A stretch of DNA of 64,000 nt from Seiridium cupressi (lineage: Eukaryota; Ascomycota; Sordariomycetes; Amphisphaeriales; Sporocadaceae). The notes beneath the pieces are model-generated. The model worked only from the letters and a program-made list of their open reading frames with translations, was not told the DNA's origin and searched no databases. Numbering within the stretch: the first letter of the stretch is position 1; each line of letters opens with the position of its first letter. Of this stretch, positions 21,660 to 33,517 are shown one piece after another. Position numbers and translations under genes: made by a program. The DNA lies in the NCBI GenBank assembly GCA_036674765.1, contig JARVKI010000004.1, positions 124,001 through 188,000 of the forward strand, in the 5' to 3' direction.

Positions 21660-23950
21660 TCAAGACGGCTTAGTGTCGGCGCCTCGGCTTGGTAGCGATG
21701 ACTGCTTGTTCGATTGAAGTACCATCCGGGTGTCTGGGTCGAATATTGGAACACTAGTATCCGACACCGAAGTATCAGGTACAAGGCTGGGAGGACCTGG
21801 AAGCGAGGTCATGGTAGTGGATTTCTCGAGTGTCTCAAGCCCCTCTGATACTGTCTTCACTGGTTTGTGCGCCAGGGGTGTATCTCCAGCCTTGAAATGA
21901 TCGGTAGTATTGAGGTCGGCCGTTGTTGACTGTTTGTTTGTGAAGCTCTCACGATTCTCATGCCGACGAGATTGATCAGTGGTAGAAGCAGTTTCAATCT
22001 TCATGTTGGTGATACTGATAAGGTTACCACCCGGATTGCCCAACCCCCTTACAGCAGGCCTGTCTCCTGTGGCAGTCGATCGTCTCAATGTCTCGATAAG
22101 TGGCGTAATGCCTGGTGTAGACGACGTCTTCGGTTCATCCTTGCACTCGGTGGTCATCGTATTCCGCCAATTGCCGTTCCAAGCCCGGCTGTTAGGCGGC
22201 CCGCCATACGCAGCAGACGAGCCTCTGGGCTCAGTTTTGTGGGCTGATCTGGGATCCCCGTTCATAAAGGAGCCTCGCCTATGCTGCGGCACAAGATAAC
22301 GGCCGCTTTTCTCAGGGGGTGTTGTCGAGGAGATCTTTGCTTCTGGTCTTCCCGGCGTGCTTCTCCAGTCATCTTTGGCCCAAGGAGAGAATCTCGACGA
22401 TGGAGGAGAGGATGGCGTGACATGATGGCGAGGCCGCTCGGTCTGGAAACGAGTTTCCTTTCCTGTATTGAACGGTTTATTTCGCATGCCGTCTGACTGA
22501 ATTCTCCAGATAGGAGTCGCCTGTCATTCCGAAGAGTCAGTATTCACAGTTAAAAACATGGTCAACTGATAGTGCAATGTCTTGTAGGAAGTAAAATGGT
22601 GTAAGGGAAAGCACCCCCAGGGGAAGGGAAGAAGGAGAGGACGGGGAGGCGATTAAAGGAAAGACAGGCACGAGCTGGAACTACTTACAAGCTCAATAAG
22701 TTGTGGTCCAAATTCTTTCACAATGTCCTTAGCTGTCTCGATTCTGATTGGATCATCCTTGTTGAATAAGGGCTGTGCCTCAATAACCTCGGTGTTGAGA
22801 GTCGCTTCTTTCCATTGGTGCTTCCAATCGTCGACAGCCTTAACAGCCTCTGGGTGACGAGGATGTAGGTCCTTGGCTATCATGTAGAACGAAGATCGAG
22901 CTCCATGAATTCTCAAAGGTTTGAATACAGAAACTGACGAGAATTTGCTGAATAAGCGGAGCATAGTCACTGTCTCTATACCTTCAATCTTGTGCAAGCG
23001 GCAGACCAAAGTACCGCCCTCCTTGATTCGCTGGAAAGCTAGAACAAGCTGACTCGTTAACAAGCGGATGCGCTCCCTTTTCTCACGATAGTCTGCGCGA
23101 ACATGCACGCGCAGAACGTTGCCGTCACAAAAAACAAGCCCAAACTCTTGGTTTTCAAAGGGTCGTAGGGTCAAGAACTCGGAGAAATCAGGATGGTCAT
23201 GCGGAATATCCGTGACACCTATCTCCGCTGCCAGCATAGTAATATCGAGCCAGTGTACGCTGATTTCCTTACGAGTCTCCCATCCTCTGATACACAAAGG
23301 ATGGCCACCCTTGTCGAAGGGCAAAGAAATACCACAAACGCTTGAATTGCGAGTGTTATCCAGGATGGTCCCAGAAAATCCGCCTGGTGCCATACAGAGA
23401 TCGAGAAACTTTGGGTGTTCGTCCGTAAGCTCAAGTTCCAAAGAAAGATTGTGCTCCTTGTCCATGTCGTTTCCAATTTGGCACATTTGGTTATAAAACA
23501 CCTTCTGGGTGTATGGATCGACATTGTCGGATTTCTCGCGTAACATCATGAAATGTAGATCCGCTTCCATGTTTGCCCAACCCTGTCGGGAGGAGTGAGT
23601 ACGAAGTGATATCTTGTTGGTGATTAGATGACGTTGCGACTTACCTGGTTCTTCAAAAGGGTGTTCTCACGGTACTCCGTGGAGTGATGGAAGAGATAGT
23701 CATGGAGGATAGGATGAGTCGTAATGACGTTGATGAGGTTTTCGTCTAGCTTGGCATTGACAATACTCAGCTTCTCCAGGTCGGTGGCCACGACAGTCTC
23801 GAGAGTGGGTTCAGCATGATTCGTTTGGTTGCTGTCATCAACAGAACAGGCGTGGATGGATTTGTCTACCTGTTCTGTCTCCGGGAGACCCTCATCGTGG
23901 TGATCTCCATCATCTGATGAGATTGGACGATGACTACTGGTGACGTCCAT
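21660..23950 (-). CDS. FtsJ/RrmJ-like RNA methyltransferase with disordered C-terminal tail
   Basis: Model complement(join(21660..22520, 22689..23582, 23645..23950)), 686 aa; introns of 62 and 168 nt, both phase 0. It is a Rossmann-fold SAM-dependent methyltransferase of the FtsJ (2'-O-ribose) superfamily. Exon 2 has motif I FLDLCMAPGGFSG at about 161-173, the motif IV Asp in FCDGN (Asp255), and LVCRLHKIEG around 295-303, where the FtsJ catalytic Lys is expected. The first ~100 residues are acidic and partly disordered; after residue ~400 comes a 280-residue Ser/Thr/Pro-rich tail. It is not an orthologue of the housekeeping Trm7, Spb1 or Mrm2, which are shorter or differ in architecture. The RNA substrate is unknown. 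Confidence 0.85.
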
Positions 23951-24604
23951 GGCTGCGATGTGACCGGATTCCTGTACAAAGAAGCAACCACAGTGGTACA
24001 ACAAGAAGATGCCTACAAATTCATCTGGTGTGATGAAGCTGGGGTGGACAGGATGAGATGACTGCAAGTGTAGAGTTCCGGATGATGAACAAGATTGGTG
24101 ATTTTTAAAAGAGCAACAATCGGTGAAGGCCTAGGTCACCATCTGTTTGTTCGGCAACCTGTTTTCTAGTGATTACTCGACCTGTTCAGTAAGTGCAGGT
24201 GGCCGCCGAAAAAAGCCGTGCCTACCTTCCTCCCCTGATTCATGCTGTCGGGGGCTTATTCGGATTCAGGTGTTTGGCACAATTTGTCTTTGTCCCGCAT
24301 CATTAGCAATCTGAAAACCACTTGATGAGTCTTACTAGGAGTGCACGGAAGCCTGGCAAAACAAACGGAGAATAGAGCACTGCAGCATTTTGTTTGCGAA
24401 AGAAAATAATAATACGATTGATTGTTCTTGCTGGTATCTAGAGACGTTGAGTCTGCCCAGTACTCCCATCCCACGCAATCCTCTATGTCCGAGTTGATCA
24501 GATCGAAAGAACGATCCAACCTGAGTATGCTGTTCTAAACCGAGATCTCCCAACGCCCAAATGCAATGTACAGCAAAACAAATTGTTCTAGCATGCATAG
24601 CTGT
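23951..24604. other. Intergenic region between the FtsJ-like gene and CYS4
   Basis: Both flanking genes are on the minus strand, so this is the promoter of the FtsJ-like gene plus the CYS4 3' region. No further gene is seen. Confidence 0.5.
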
Positions 24605-26185
24605 CTAGTGCTTAGACTGCTGAACCATCCATGTCAACAGGTCAACCTTGGTCACGATAGCCAATGGCTTGCTCAAGGCCTTGTCGTGACCCGCACCGGC
24701 GTCGGTGACGACGGCAGCGCTGTTCCATTCAAAGAAATGGCTGAGCTCGGTGAGTGGTGTGTCCTTTGTGATCTCAACAAACTGACGGCGCTGCTTGCCT
24801 CTGCCCTTTCTGGGGTCGGTGACAACCTCGTCGAGTCGACCGAAATCGAACATGACATCCTTGACTGGGCTCTGTCCAGTTGCTCGACCACGAGAGATGT
24901 AACTGAGCAGGTTACCAAGGGTGACTAGTCCCACAAGCTTGCCACCAGGACCGGCCAAGACAGGCAGCTGGTCAAAGCCCTTGTCACGCATGGTCTCAAT
25001 AGCCTCGGAGCAAAGTTGAGTTGCAACGACTGACGTGACGGGCTTGAGCCTCAGGGAGCCAACAGTAGCGCCGGCATAAGGATCATGATCCTTCTTCGAT
25101 GAGTCTCCATTAGCGACCGCCTGCTTGACAGCTTCGTCCGTTTCCGGCATGAGATCATTTGCCGCTAGCCAGTCATCATCGGCAAACTTGCTAAGGTAAC
25201 TTCTGATGCTGTCTGGCAAGATCACCACGACAACATCTCCTTTGCCAAGACCAAGATCCTTGATCGCTTTCAGGGCGGCGGCCATGGCACTCCCAGAACT
25301 ACCACCGACGAGCAGACCCTCCTCGGCGATCAGACGGCGGGCAAGCTTGAAGCTCTCTCTGTCGTCCGTCTTATACCACTTGTCGACTACTTCTCTGTCC
25401 AGCACATCAGGGACAAAGTCGTACCCAATACCCTCAACCTTGTACGGCTCGTCCTTGTGCTCCTCGTTCAGTGCCTCCGGCAATGCAAGGATACTACCTT
25501 GGGGGTCCGCTGCCACAATTTTGACATCCCTGCTGTGTTTCCTGATACCCTTGGCCAATCCAGTAATGGTGCCACCAGTTCCAGCGCCTGCTACAACGCA
25601 GCTCAACTTGCCGCCAGTCTGATGCCATATCTCCTCGGCCGTACCGAACTCGTGTGCAAGAGGATTATCCCTATTGGAGTATTGGTCCAAGATATGCGCA
25701 TTCGGGATCTCCTTAACCAATCTTCGAGCAACTCCAATATGCGACTCGGGGGCATCCCAGGCAGCCTGCGTCGGGGTTCTGATGATAGTCGCACCAAGAG
25801 CGCGCAGGACGCTGACTTTCTCGGCTGACATCTTCTCCGGCAGTGTGATGATAGTCTTGTACCCCTTGACTGCACCGACAAGGGCCAGGCCGATACCGGT
25901 ATTGCCGCTCGTGGGTTCAATCAAGGTATCGCCAGGCTTTATTCTGCCAGAGCGCTCGGCCTCCTCGATCATTCGCAGGGCGATACGGTCCTTGACGGAC
26001 CCTCCCGCATTGAAGAGCTCGACTTTCGCATACACATCGCATTCAATGCCCAGAGACTTCGGGATTTTGTTCAATTGAACAAGAGGTGTATTGCCAATCA
26101 ATTCCGTCGCCGACAGAGCGGTCGCTGGAGGCGGTGGACGGTGGGGGAGGGGCGTGCCACCATTTGTGCCGTTGGGTGCGGTCAT
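24605..26185 (-). CDS. CYS4: Cystathionine beta-synthase
   Basis: Single exon, 526 aa. It condenses L-serine and L-homocysteine to cystathionine, the first step of transsulfuration, in the cytosol. The fold-type II PLP domain has the Schiff-base Lys65 in GGSVKDR, SGNTG at 93-97 and the phosphate-binding GTGGT at 202-206. Two CBS (Bateman) domains follow from about 375 to the end. The N-terminal haem-binding segment of animal enzymes is absent, as in yeast. The N-terminus is a short Pro/Gly-rich stretch. The start is the only in-frame ATG before ATELIGNTPLV. Confidence 0.96.
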   Translation of the reverse strand: MTAPNGTNGGTPLPHRPPPPATALSATELIGNTPLVQLNKIPKSLGIECDVYAKVELFNAGGSVKDRIALRMIEEAERSGRIKPGDTLIEPTSGNTGIGLALVGAVKGYKTIITLPEKMSAEKVSVLRALGATIIRTPTQAAWDAPESHIGVARRLVKEIPNAHILDQYSNRDNPLAHEFGTAEEIWHQTGGKLSCVVAGAGTGGTITGLAKGIRKHSRDVKIVAADPQGSILALPEALNEEHKDEPYKVEGIGYDFVPDVLDREVVDKWYKTDDRESFKLARRLIAEEGLLVGGSSGSAMAAALKAIKDLGLGKGDVVVVILPDSIRSYLSKFADDDWLAANDLMPETDEAVKQAVANGDSSKKDHDPYAGATVGSLRLKPVTSVVATQLCSEAIETMRDKGFDQLPVLAGPGGKLVGLVTLGNLLSYISRGRATGQSPVKDVMFDFGRLDEVVTDPRKGRGKQRRQFVEITKDTPLTELSHFFEWNSAAVVTDAGAGHDKALSKPLAIVTKVDLLTWMVQQSKH

Positions 26186-27091
26186 GGTAATAAGTTCCTC
26201 GGAAGGCTATGACTGGGAATGGTTTTCTGCAAGGGCTTGATTTGATAGAAGAAATGGCAGGAAAGATTGAAATGCTGACTGCGGCTTGTTCCCAGAGATG
26301 TCGCGAGTCAGAAGAGGAATGTTGCAAGATTTCACAAGCCTGGCGCATGTGAGAACTTTGCCCCTCCAGAAAGCCGATGGTAGCCTGCGTCGGAGATCGC
26401 CTCTCGAAGCTCGTATAGTTGCTCACTCAACGAGAATGCTGAGTTGACTAGCGTAACTTCAGGAAGGTGCTCTTCACAGCCTTAAAAAACCAGTGGGTTC
26501 TCTACGGATATGCTATTTCATAGCTTTTATGGGCACTTCAAACATAATTCTCTCGCAGAATTGGCACAAATTTCAAGCTGGTGGCAATGCAATGTTTGAA
26601 GTTTACGTAACGAGAAGGTGTTGAATAGCCCTCGCAGATGACGATGATAAATGTAGCTAAAGATTACAGTTCGAAAGGTAACGATAAATAATTCTTGGTG
26701 CATACGAATTCTTATATGGATACTTTATATTCTAGACTAATACCGATAGTTTGCTAATATTCAAACTTCTCAGCAATGCTTCATGCAAGGTCAATGCGAA
26801 AAGTCTCGGTGGTTTTTAATTCTGTCTCCTCTGATAGAATAATTGGCAGCCCATTGTATCAGTCTATATCCTAACCAGCGTCCAATGTCTTTGCTGTTCT
26901 TCTCGGTAAGGCTGGCCGCTTGTCCCTTTGTTTTGTCCGGATCCGGGTAACATAGTATGGATTTTGCCATCATCGGCAGATTCTTAGTCCCTCTCCTGGT
27001 ACAGTCATGGATTGGGAAAATATAAGGTATTTGCAGCCAGTACTCAGCTTATAGTTCTTGATGTAAAACTCGATTACGTTGCTTAAACATT
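26186..27091. promoter_or_regulatory. Divergent upstream region of CYS4 and the membrane-protein gene
   Basis: About 0.9 kb without a supported gene, A/T-rich from 26500 to 27060. It must contain the promoters of both divergent genes; no specific element is assigned. Confidence 0.45.
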
Positions 27092-28537
27092 ATGGACCAG
27101 CAGAGACAGCCGCCAGATCTGGATCCGGACGCCCAAGGAGGAGGAAATGAGGAACATGTAAGTGGTCAAAAGTAAAATAGAGGCGGGTATAATGGAGCAT
27201 TGACCAAAACACAGGATCCTGGAGATGAACCCGACACGATCGTGGTCCAGGCCTGGACACTTGATCCCAAAGCAACCCCATATCTCTTTAACTTGAGCAC
27301 AACCGCGGTTTGCGCCATCCTCCAACTTCTCCTCATCCTCGCCAACCTAGAAGCGCAGCACCAGATTCTCGTCCAATACCAAGTGTGGCGCTATCTCTTC
27401 GCCGTCCTCCCGCGGGTCCTCCTCACCACGATGCTGGCCTTCGCGAGCACTTACCTCTACGAGTACACCCTGGCGCACCAAAACGGGGTCTTTGGCCTTG
27501 CGTGGTGCGCTGTCATTCTGGAGCCCCAGAAGCTGTTCATGAAGCTTGTTGCTGGATTATGGAAAATTGATATTACAATGGCACGTGCGGATAATAGGAG
27601 GGAAGAGCTCAGGAGGATGAGGGATATACTGCACGGGGAGGAGGGGTGGAGAACTGCCGCCGGACTGTATGATCTACTTGCGGGCGCTTGGGAGATGGCT
27701 GCTGACTTGTTAGTTGTGGTTGGGTTTGATCTGGTACGGCGTCTGGTTCTGGATGGTTGTTTGTGGTTGCTGCAGTGGAGCAAAGTCTGGGGATGGGAGA
27801 AGGCAACCAATCTGATCCAAGGAGACGAGATGTGGGTTGATAGTTCAACAAACCCAGGCGATCTTTGGTCACCGCTACATAGAGTTATGGGACAAGTCGT
27901 CCTGCAGCTCGTCGTGGCTGCGGTGCTGCTGCAGATCATGTTTCTCTACCGGTTCCATTTCCAAGCGGCGAAAGAGATTCATGGGAACTTCCAGATGATG
28001 GAGGAGTCGCGACCAAAAGCTATCATGCTTCAAGAGACAGTTACCCACCTTGTCACGTTGACGGCGCACCAGGTTGTTCGATTCGCCGTACCTACTGGTG
28101 TTTGGGCGTCTGTCCCAGGGCATGTCTTCAAAGGAGAACTAGTACGGCTTCTAAGGACAAGACAGTCCAGGAACTTCTGCTCTGCACCGGGCGTCTCTCC
28201 GCAGTTCAAACGTCGCGGCGGGGCATGTGCCGAGGACCGAATGTGGCTGGTGTCAATCACCTTTTTGACACTGGCTGTGCACTTGACGCTTCGTTATACT
28301 GTTCGGTTGTTCACCCGTCTGGGCTGGCGGCTGTGTGAGCCGATCTTCGTGTGGCGGACAATCTGGATACGCGAAGTTATAGCCAGGACTAAACCAGTCT
28401 TCCTTGAGCAGGTGGACACCGACCTTGGGCTGGACCGCCAGGTAAAGAGCCGGGCCATGCTGACTTTCCTATTCCCGAGCTCAGGGCCTCTACTGACGAT
28501 GATACGGGGTGGATTCGATGTAGGGAACCCGTGGTAA
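27092..28537 (+). CDS. Multi-pass membrane protein of unknown function
   Basis: Model join(27092..27157, 27215..28537), 462 aa; the 57-nt intron (GTAAGT, CACAG) is phase 0. Exon 1 encodes a hydrophilic 22-residue start (MDQQRQPPDLDPD...). Hydrophobic segments are visible at about 48-67, 81-104, 114-136, 247-270 and 364-388, with weaker ones at 170-200, separated by basic loops such as RADNRREELRRMRD. There is no signal peptide. No family motif is recognised; it could be an endomembrane protein restricted to ascomycetes. The sequence reads as normal coding sequence with an intact frame. Confidence 0.75.
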
Positions 28538-28897
28538 CTGGTGCAGTCGTGATACAACGGGCTTGGACATGGCTTTGCTTGTAGATATATAATTAGGAAT
28601 TATGGACTGCTATCTTCTCGAGTCAAGACTAGACGGCTGACTTCTTAGTATTGATGGCGCTGTTCTCTGCCTGGTAAGATTACTTTTGTGATCTTGGTCG
28701 GGTCTATCTTCCACTTGCCGCCCTTGTTACCCTGGCTACCCTTCTTGTTGCCAGGATCTCCATGACTGCCATGCTTATGGTCCTCATCACACGTAGTCTT
28801 TCCCATCCTACGGCATGCGTCATTAGTCTGATTCACTTAAATGCTATATACAATACTATATTTCTACACGCCCGCCTGGCCAATAGGAATCCTCCAC

Positions 28898-30680
28898 TTA
28901 CAGTTCTCCGTTGGCCAAGGCTTGCTGAATCCAGGCGCACCGGTTGTTTTTCATGTCATCAGTCACGATAACTTGACCGGAGTAGGTGTATTCTAGGGTC
29001 TGAGCACTGGAGCCGTAGATGGGCCAGGTGAGGGCTTCGCCGACGTAGTTGGGGTCACCGGTCTCAGTGAAAGCGATAATGTGATCCTGTAGAGCTTGTG
29101 CAATCGTCGGGTTGACGGCCAGACCGTCGTCGAGAGTGGTGGTATCACCGTTGAAGAAGACGTAGGGAACGTCCTGAGCATGATACCCTGGTGGATATGC
29201 AAAGATGCTATCATAGGTCGCGTTATCGAAAGCGACAGAAAGATAACGTGTCGAGCAGGCGAATTGGATTTCAGTGCCAATCTTGACAGCTCGCGCGAAC
29301 TCCGTGGTCCATGGATAAGTGCCATCGAGAACGTCGGGCCAGACATAGGTGAGCATGTAGTTGAGAGTGTCGTTGGAAATCCCAGGGAACTGCTCAATGA
29401 CATACTCACGCAGCTCAGCGGCAGTAGTGATATTGGTCGAAGTAAAAGGGACTGATTCATTGGATGTGTGTTGGAGCATCAACTATTTCGATTGTTAACT
29501 CCTTCCTGCAGCCTAAATAAGTGTGGGGTATACTCACATTGACGGAATCATCGAATTTGCCCTCTAACAAAAGGACCTGAGGGTGGTTTGGAACATAAGT
29601 ACCGTCTACCACGGGACCATAGTTAAATTGGCCGATGATGCCCTGGTAAACAACAGCCTGGTTGATGTACTTTAACTGATCTGAGCTCAACTCGGTCAAA
29701 TCCGATACACTGTCAATCTCCTCGCCCGTGTAGTTGGTAGCTACATCCATGGTCAGGTCGTATCCATAGGAGCCATTCAGGTTGACCTGGAAGGCAGGGC
29801 TCATGATGATGGCTTGGTCAAATGGCGCATCCTCCGCACCTCCAGACGCGGTGATATGGTGCATCAAAGATGATCCGCCAGCACTCTCACCCATGGCAGT
29901 GACTCGGTCGGCGCTGCCTCCAAACTTGCTGATGTATTGGTCAACCCACTCGAAGGCAAGGCGTTGGTCGTACAATCCGAGATTGGGGGTGACGTCGGAG
30001 CCATCCAGCCAGCCGAACATACCCAGACGGTAGTTGATGGACACAATAATGGCAGTGTTGTTGGAACGTGCAAGCAGACCGGCAATCTGTCCCGAGCCCG
30101 TCTTGGAGCCGTAGGTGAAGCCTCCTCCATGAACCCAAACGAGGACCGGTGCTGCAGCTAGCGTGCCAAGCTCATATATGCTTGTTGGGACATAGATATC
30201 GAGAACCAGACACGACTCGGTCTGGGCGCCGGAGTTATACAAGATACTGGCCATCGTTGCGGTGTCGACACCGTAGGAGGCGGCTTGGAGCTCAACGACC
30301 CATTCCGGGTAGCCTTGCATACACTCGATGTTTGATGAGCCGCCACTATTTACTGTCGCATTCACGCCGGTTGGCAGGACAGGCTTCTGAAAACGCAAGT
30401 CCCCAATCGGCTGTTGGGCGTAGGGAACATTGCTGAAGAGATAGTAGTTCCCTGTGCTCTATGCGAGGTGTGAGCATCATCCTAGTCATGGGCTTCTGAG
30501 TAAGAGTTGAACTTCAATGCTTACGTTGAGAGTCGATGAATGGACGTCATATCCAAGGTCGACAGTCGGCGTGTCAGCTCTGGTCTCGAGCCGTTCCCAT
30601 TGCCTCGCCGGCAGATCCCAGGGAGTCGCAAGGGCCGACGCGGCCAATGAGGCCAAACATATTGACAGAGAACCCTTCAT
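28898..30680 (-). CDS. Secreted type-B carboxylesterase/lipase
   Basis: Model complement(join(28898..29482, 29538..30458, 30525..30680)), 553 aa; introns of 55 and 66 nt, phase 0. It is an alpha/beta hydrolase of the cholinesterase-like family, probably an extracellular ester hydrolase. The signal peptide is MKGSLSICLASLAASALA. The motif set comprises SNVPYAQQPIGDLRF near 61-75, the oxyanion loop HGGGF at 162-166, nucleophile Ser244 in GESAGG, and His460 in GYHAQDVPY. There are several sequons. The stop TAA at 28898-28900 lies inside a perfect donor (CT|GTAAGT); splicing to 28807 in phase would replace the last residue by a 54-residue Gly/Lys/His-rich tail ending at 28645. Confidence 0.9.
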
Positions 30681-32500
30681 CTTGCCGGCTTCTCGGGCGC
30701 TAAAGTATGCCTGAGGAGCAAAAAAAGCAAGAGCTTACAAGTCACCAACGGCAGCGCAAAGGAAGCTGGCCGGATCGACATAATAGCAGCCATGTTTGGC
30801 GTGTCCATCTTTATAACCACTGCGCTGTTTTCTCGCCCTTCTCCCTTGACCTGGTCCTGTCATGCTTGTCATGAAAGCCAATCTCTGGTGGGATCGCACG
30901 CAGCAGCCGGGGTTGTCGATAGACTGATGACGGTGACGCCTTGACGCGCGCTGCAGCGGGTTCGCGATACATTTCATCCCATGGCAATGCCCGATTTGAT
31001 TGTCGAAAGGGGGTCGTTGTCCGTGCGGCCGGATGGAAACGGCGCTGGATGCAACCCTACTACTGTGGGGCATACGGTCCTGATATCTGGACGCGGAATA
31101 GCACGGCGGAACGGCTGCAGGGTCGACTGCGCGTATCAGCTAAATCGTCTGAACGCCATAGAGAAGACTGCGCAACGATGACATGGGCCGCCGTCCCGCA
31201 CGTGGCTCCGACCCATGATCTCAGGCATATTTGATCTTGCTATCGGCGGGTCTGGCCTCGCAATACTCGGTCGGGACTTCCCCTAATCCCTGACGACATG
31301 CTGCATATGCCGCTAGATCCGGCGATAACATTGATGGAAGATTCCCGTCCACATTGGAGTGAGGAGGGGCACAAAAATAGACGCAAGGCGCTCTTATCAT
31401 ACTTTGATGGTGTATTCCCCAACGATGAGTGTTAACAGCGATGCATGAGGGTGTACCCCTACGCTCGCGGCGTATAATCTGGCCGTTGGCCGTGGATAGC
31501 ACGCATTGTCAACTATTCTGGGAACTATCTGTCTAAAGACACACGCTTTTGTGCAAGGGTGCATTGCATTTGTAGAGGAGTCCAGATACGATGCAATGCG
31601 CCATAGATGCATGCCAGTCCTCGAGCCCACACACACTCGTACGCACGCTGCATCGCACGCACACCACTCTCATTATACTGTATCCATATGCGGACGAGGA
31701 TCGATAGTCCCGGTGTGTAAGACCCAATAGTCTCATACCAAATAGTAACAACGTCCGTTCTCCATCGCATGTAGAGGTCAGGTCGACCGCACAACTTGCG
31801 TCTGACCGTCGTGTCAAGCTCTACAGCGGCTTGTCGGCAATCTTGTCACAAGTCGTCCCTTGCATAAGCAGGTGAACGTTAATTTGACGTGCATACGTAG
31901 TGAATCAATAAGTGGTTCTCACAAAACGGCGGCATCGCTCAGACGCGCGCGTGATAGCAAAATAGTAACTTGATGTTTCTATATGAAGTAGTCAAGCCCC
32001 GACGCTACCACGCTTTCGAGAACATGTCAAATTGTTCTTCACATGGCACCTATGTATAGACCCAGCGGATTCGAGGTTGCATGTAATATACAATTCAATA
32101 GTGCAGGTCTGCAGGCTCCCAGTACTTGATCCGCCCTATCATTGACGGCTAATTTTGTGCGAGGGGTCATGTACGCCAGAAAGTAAGCGGTTGTCTTGTC
32201 GTTGAGATGCGAGACTGATGACACTCCCTCGTATAAGCTCATGGGAAACGGTCCTTCTGGAGACATCATTGAGGCACTAGTAATGGGCTGCAGCCTTGCT
32301 CGGCGAAACTCCTTCTCAAAAGAGGTTGTACAGTTCATGGATTGGTAGCATGCAACTACTATCCACTCCTAGTCATTCAAAACACAAGCCATAGAAAGTT
32401 CAAGCTCACTAGCGTACCGAGGTTGGAATTATCGCAGCCTCACCTCGGTGCCTGAGTGTGTGGCAATCGCGGCTAACTGGTGTCTGTCGTTTCTCCTCAG
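30681..32500. other. Gene-poor intergenic region
   Basis: About 1.8 kb with no supported gene. It contains the esterase promoter (near 30681-31000) and the 3' region of the NmrA-like gene. Small frames on both strands between 31000 and 31900 overlap each other and show no recognisable content. Confidence 0.5.
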
Positions 32501-33517
32501 CTACAACTTGCCATCAAGATACGCCTTGATAACCGGCCTTGGATCCTCATCCTTGAGTCCGAGGAGGCCATTCGCCAGCTCGACATTCTTCGCACTATCT
32601 CCTCCATCTTTATACAGATATGCTTGGAGAAAATCCCCGAATGCACTGAAGTCCTTCTTCTCGAGCTTCTCCTTGCCAATCGCCTCCAGATCAGACGACT
32701 TAACGGGCTTGACTGTGTATTTGGCTCCACTCTCCTCCTCAAAGATCTTCAGAAGCTGGTTTCGTGTTAATGCGAAAGATGCAATCGACAGGTACTGATT
32801 CGCCGTTTTGTCTGCGTGGCTTAGAATGGCTGCCACTGCCTTGCCGATGAACGACATGTTAGAAGCAAAGAAAGGCGTATCGCCCGAGTCGACGATCACG
32901 GCAGTCTTGGCGTCCTTGTTAAAGCCAAGGCCCATAAGTCTGAGGCCCTATAATTATAGTCTGTCAGTAGCTGCCCCACAAGGTGCCCTTTTTATAGCCA
33001 CGTACCCAATCGAAGAAGAGACCGTTGGTGATCCCAGTCCAAGTAAAAGTTGGGTTCGCCTTGGACTTCTCTTTGATGTAGTCTACAGTTTTGATCTTGC
33101 CAGCCAGGATTGTCCTCAGTCCCTCTTGCTGCACAGTTTGCGTGTTGATGCCAAATTCCGAGGGAATGAATCGCTTGACACCGGCCGCGACGGCAGCATC
33201 TACAATGACAGATTGTTTGCCCACTACCGGGGTCGCAGCTGCCGAAACCACGGCATCTTGGCCCTGTAGGGCGTCCTTCAGAGAGTCGACTGATTCATAG
33301 TCTACTTTCTTGACGGTCACACCGGACGGGAATGTCGATGAAGAAGACTCGCGGGTCAATGCGGTGACATTGAAGCCCGCTGCGAGCAGGGCTTCAGTGA
33401 TGGGCTTTCCAACATTGCCTGCGGCCTATCGAGACTTGTTAGAGGTGCTTCTATGGCTATCTGCGACGGTCCGGCTCCACTTACACCAATGACGGCAACG
33501 TTCTTGATAACAGACAT
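32501..33517 (-). CDS. NmrA-like / isoflavone-reductase-like NAD(P)-binding protein
   Basis: Model complement(join(32501..32947, 33006..33425, 33485..33517)), 299 aa; introns of 58 and 59 nt, all phase 0. It is an atypical short-chain dehydrogenase. Exon 1 encodes MSVIKNVAVIG and the rest of the dinucleotide motif (AAGNVGKPI) starts exon 2, giving GAAGNVG. Further family marks are VVSAAATPVVGKQ, the segment GVKRFIPSEFG near 100-110 and NGLFFDW near 150. NmrA-like members range from NADPH-dependent reductases to redox sensors binding GATA factors; this one has the small reductase-like layout. Substrate unknown. Confidence 0.88.
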
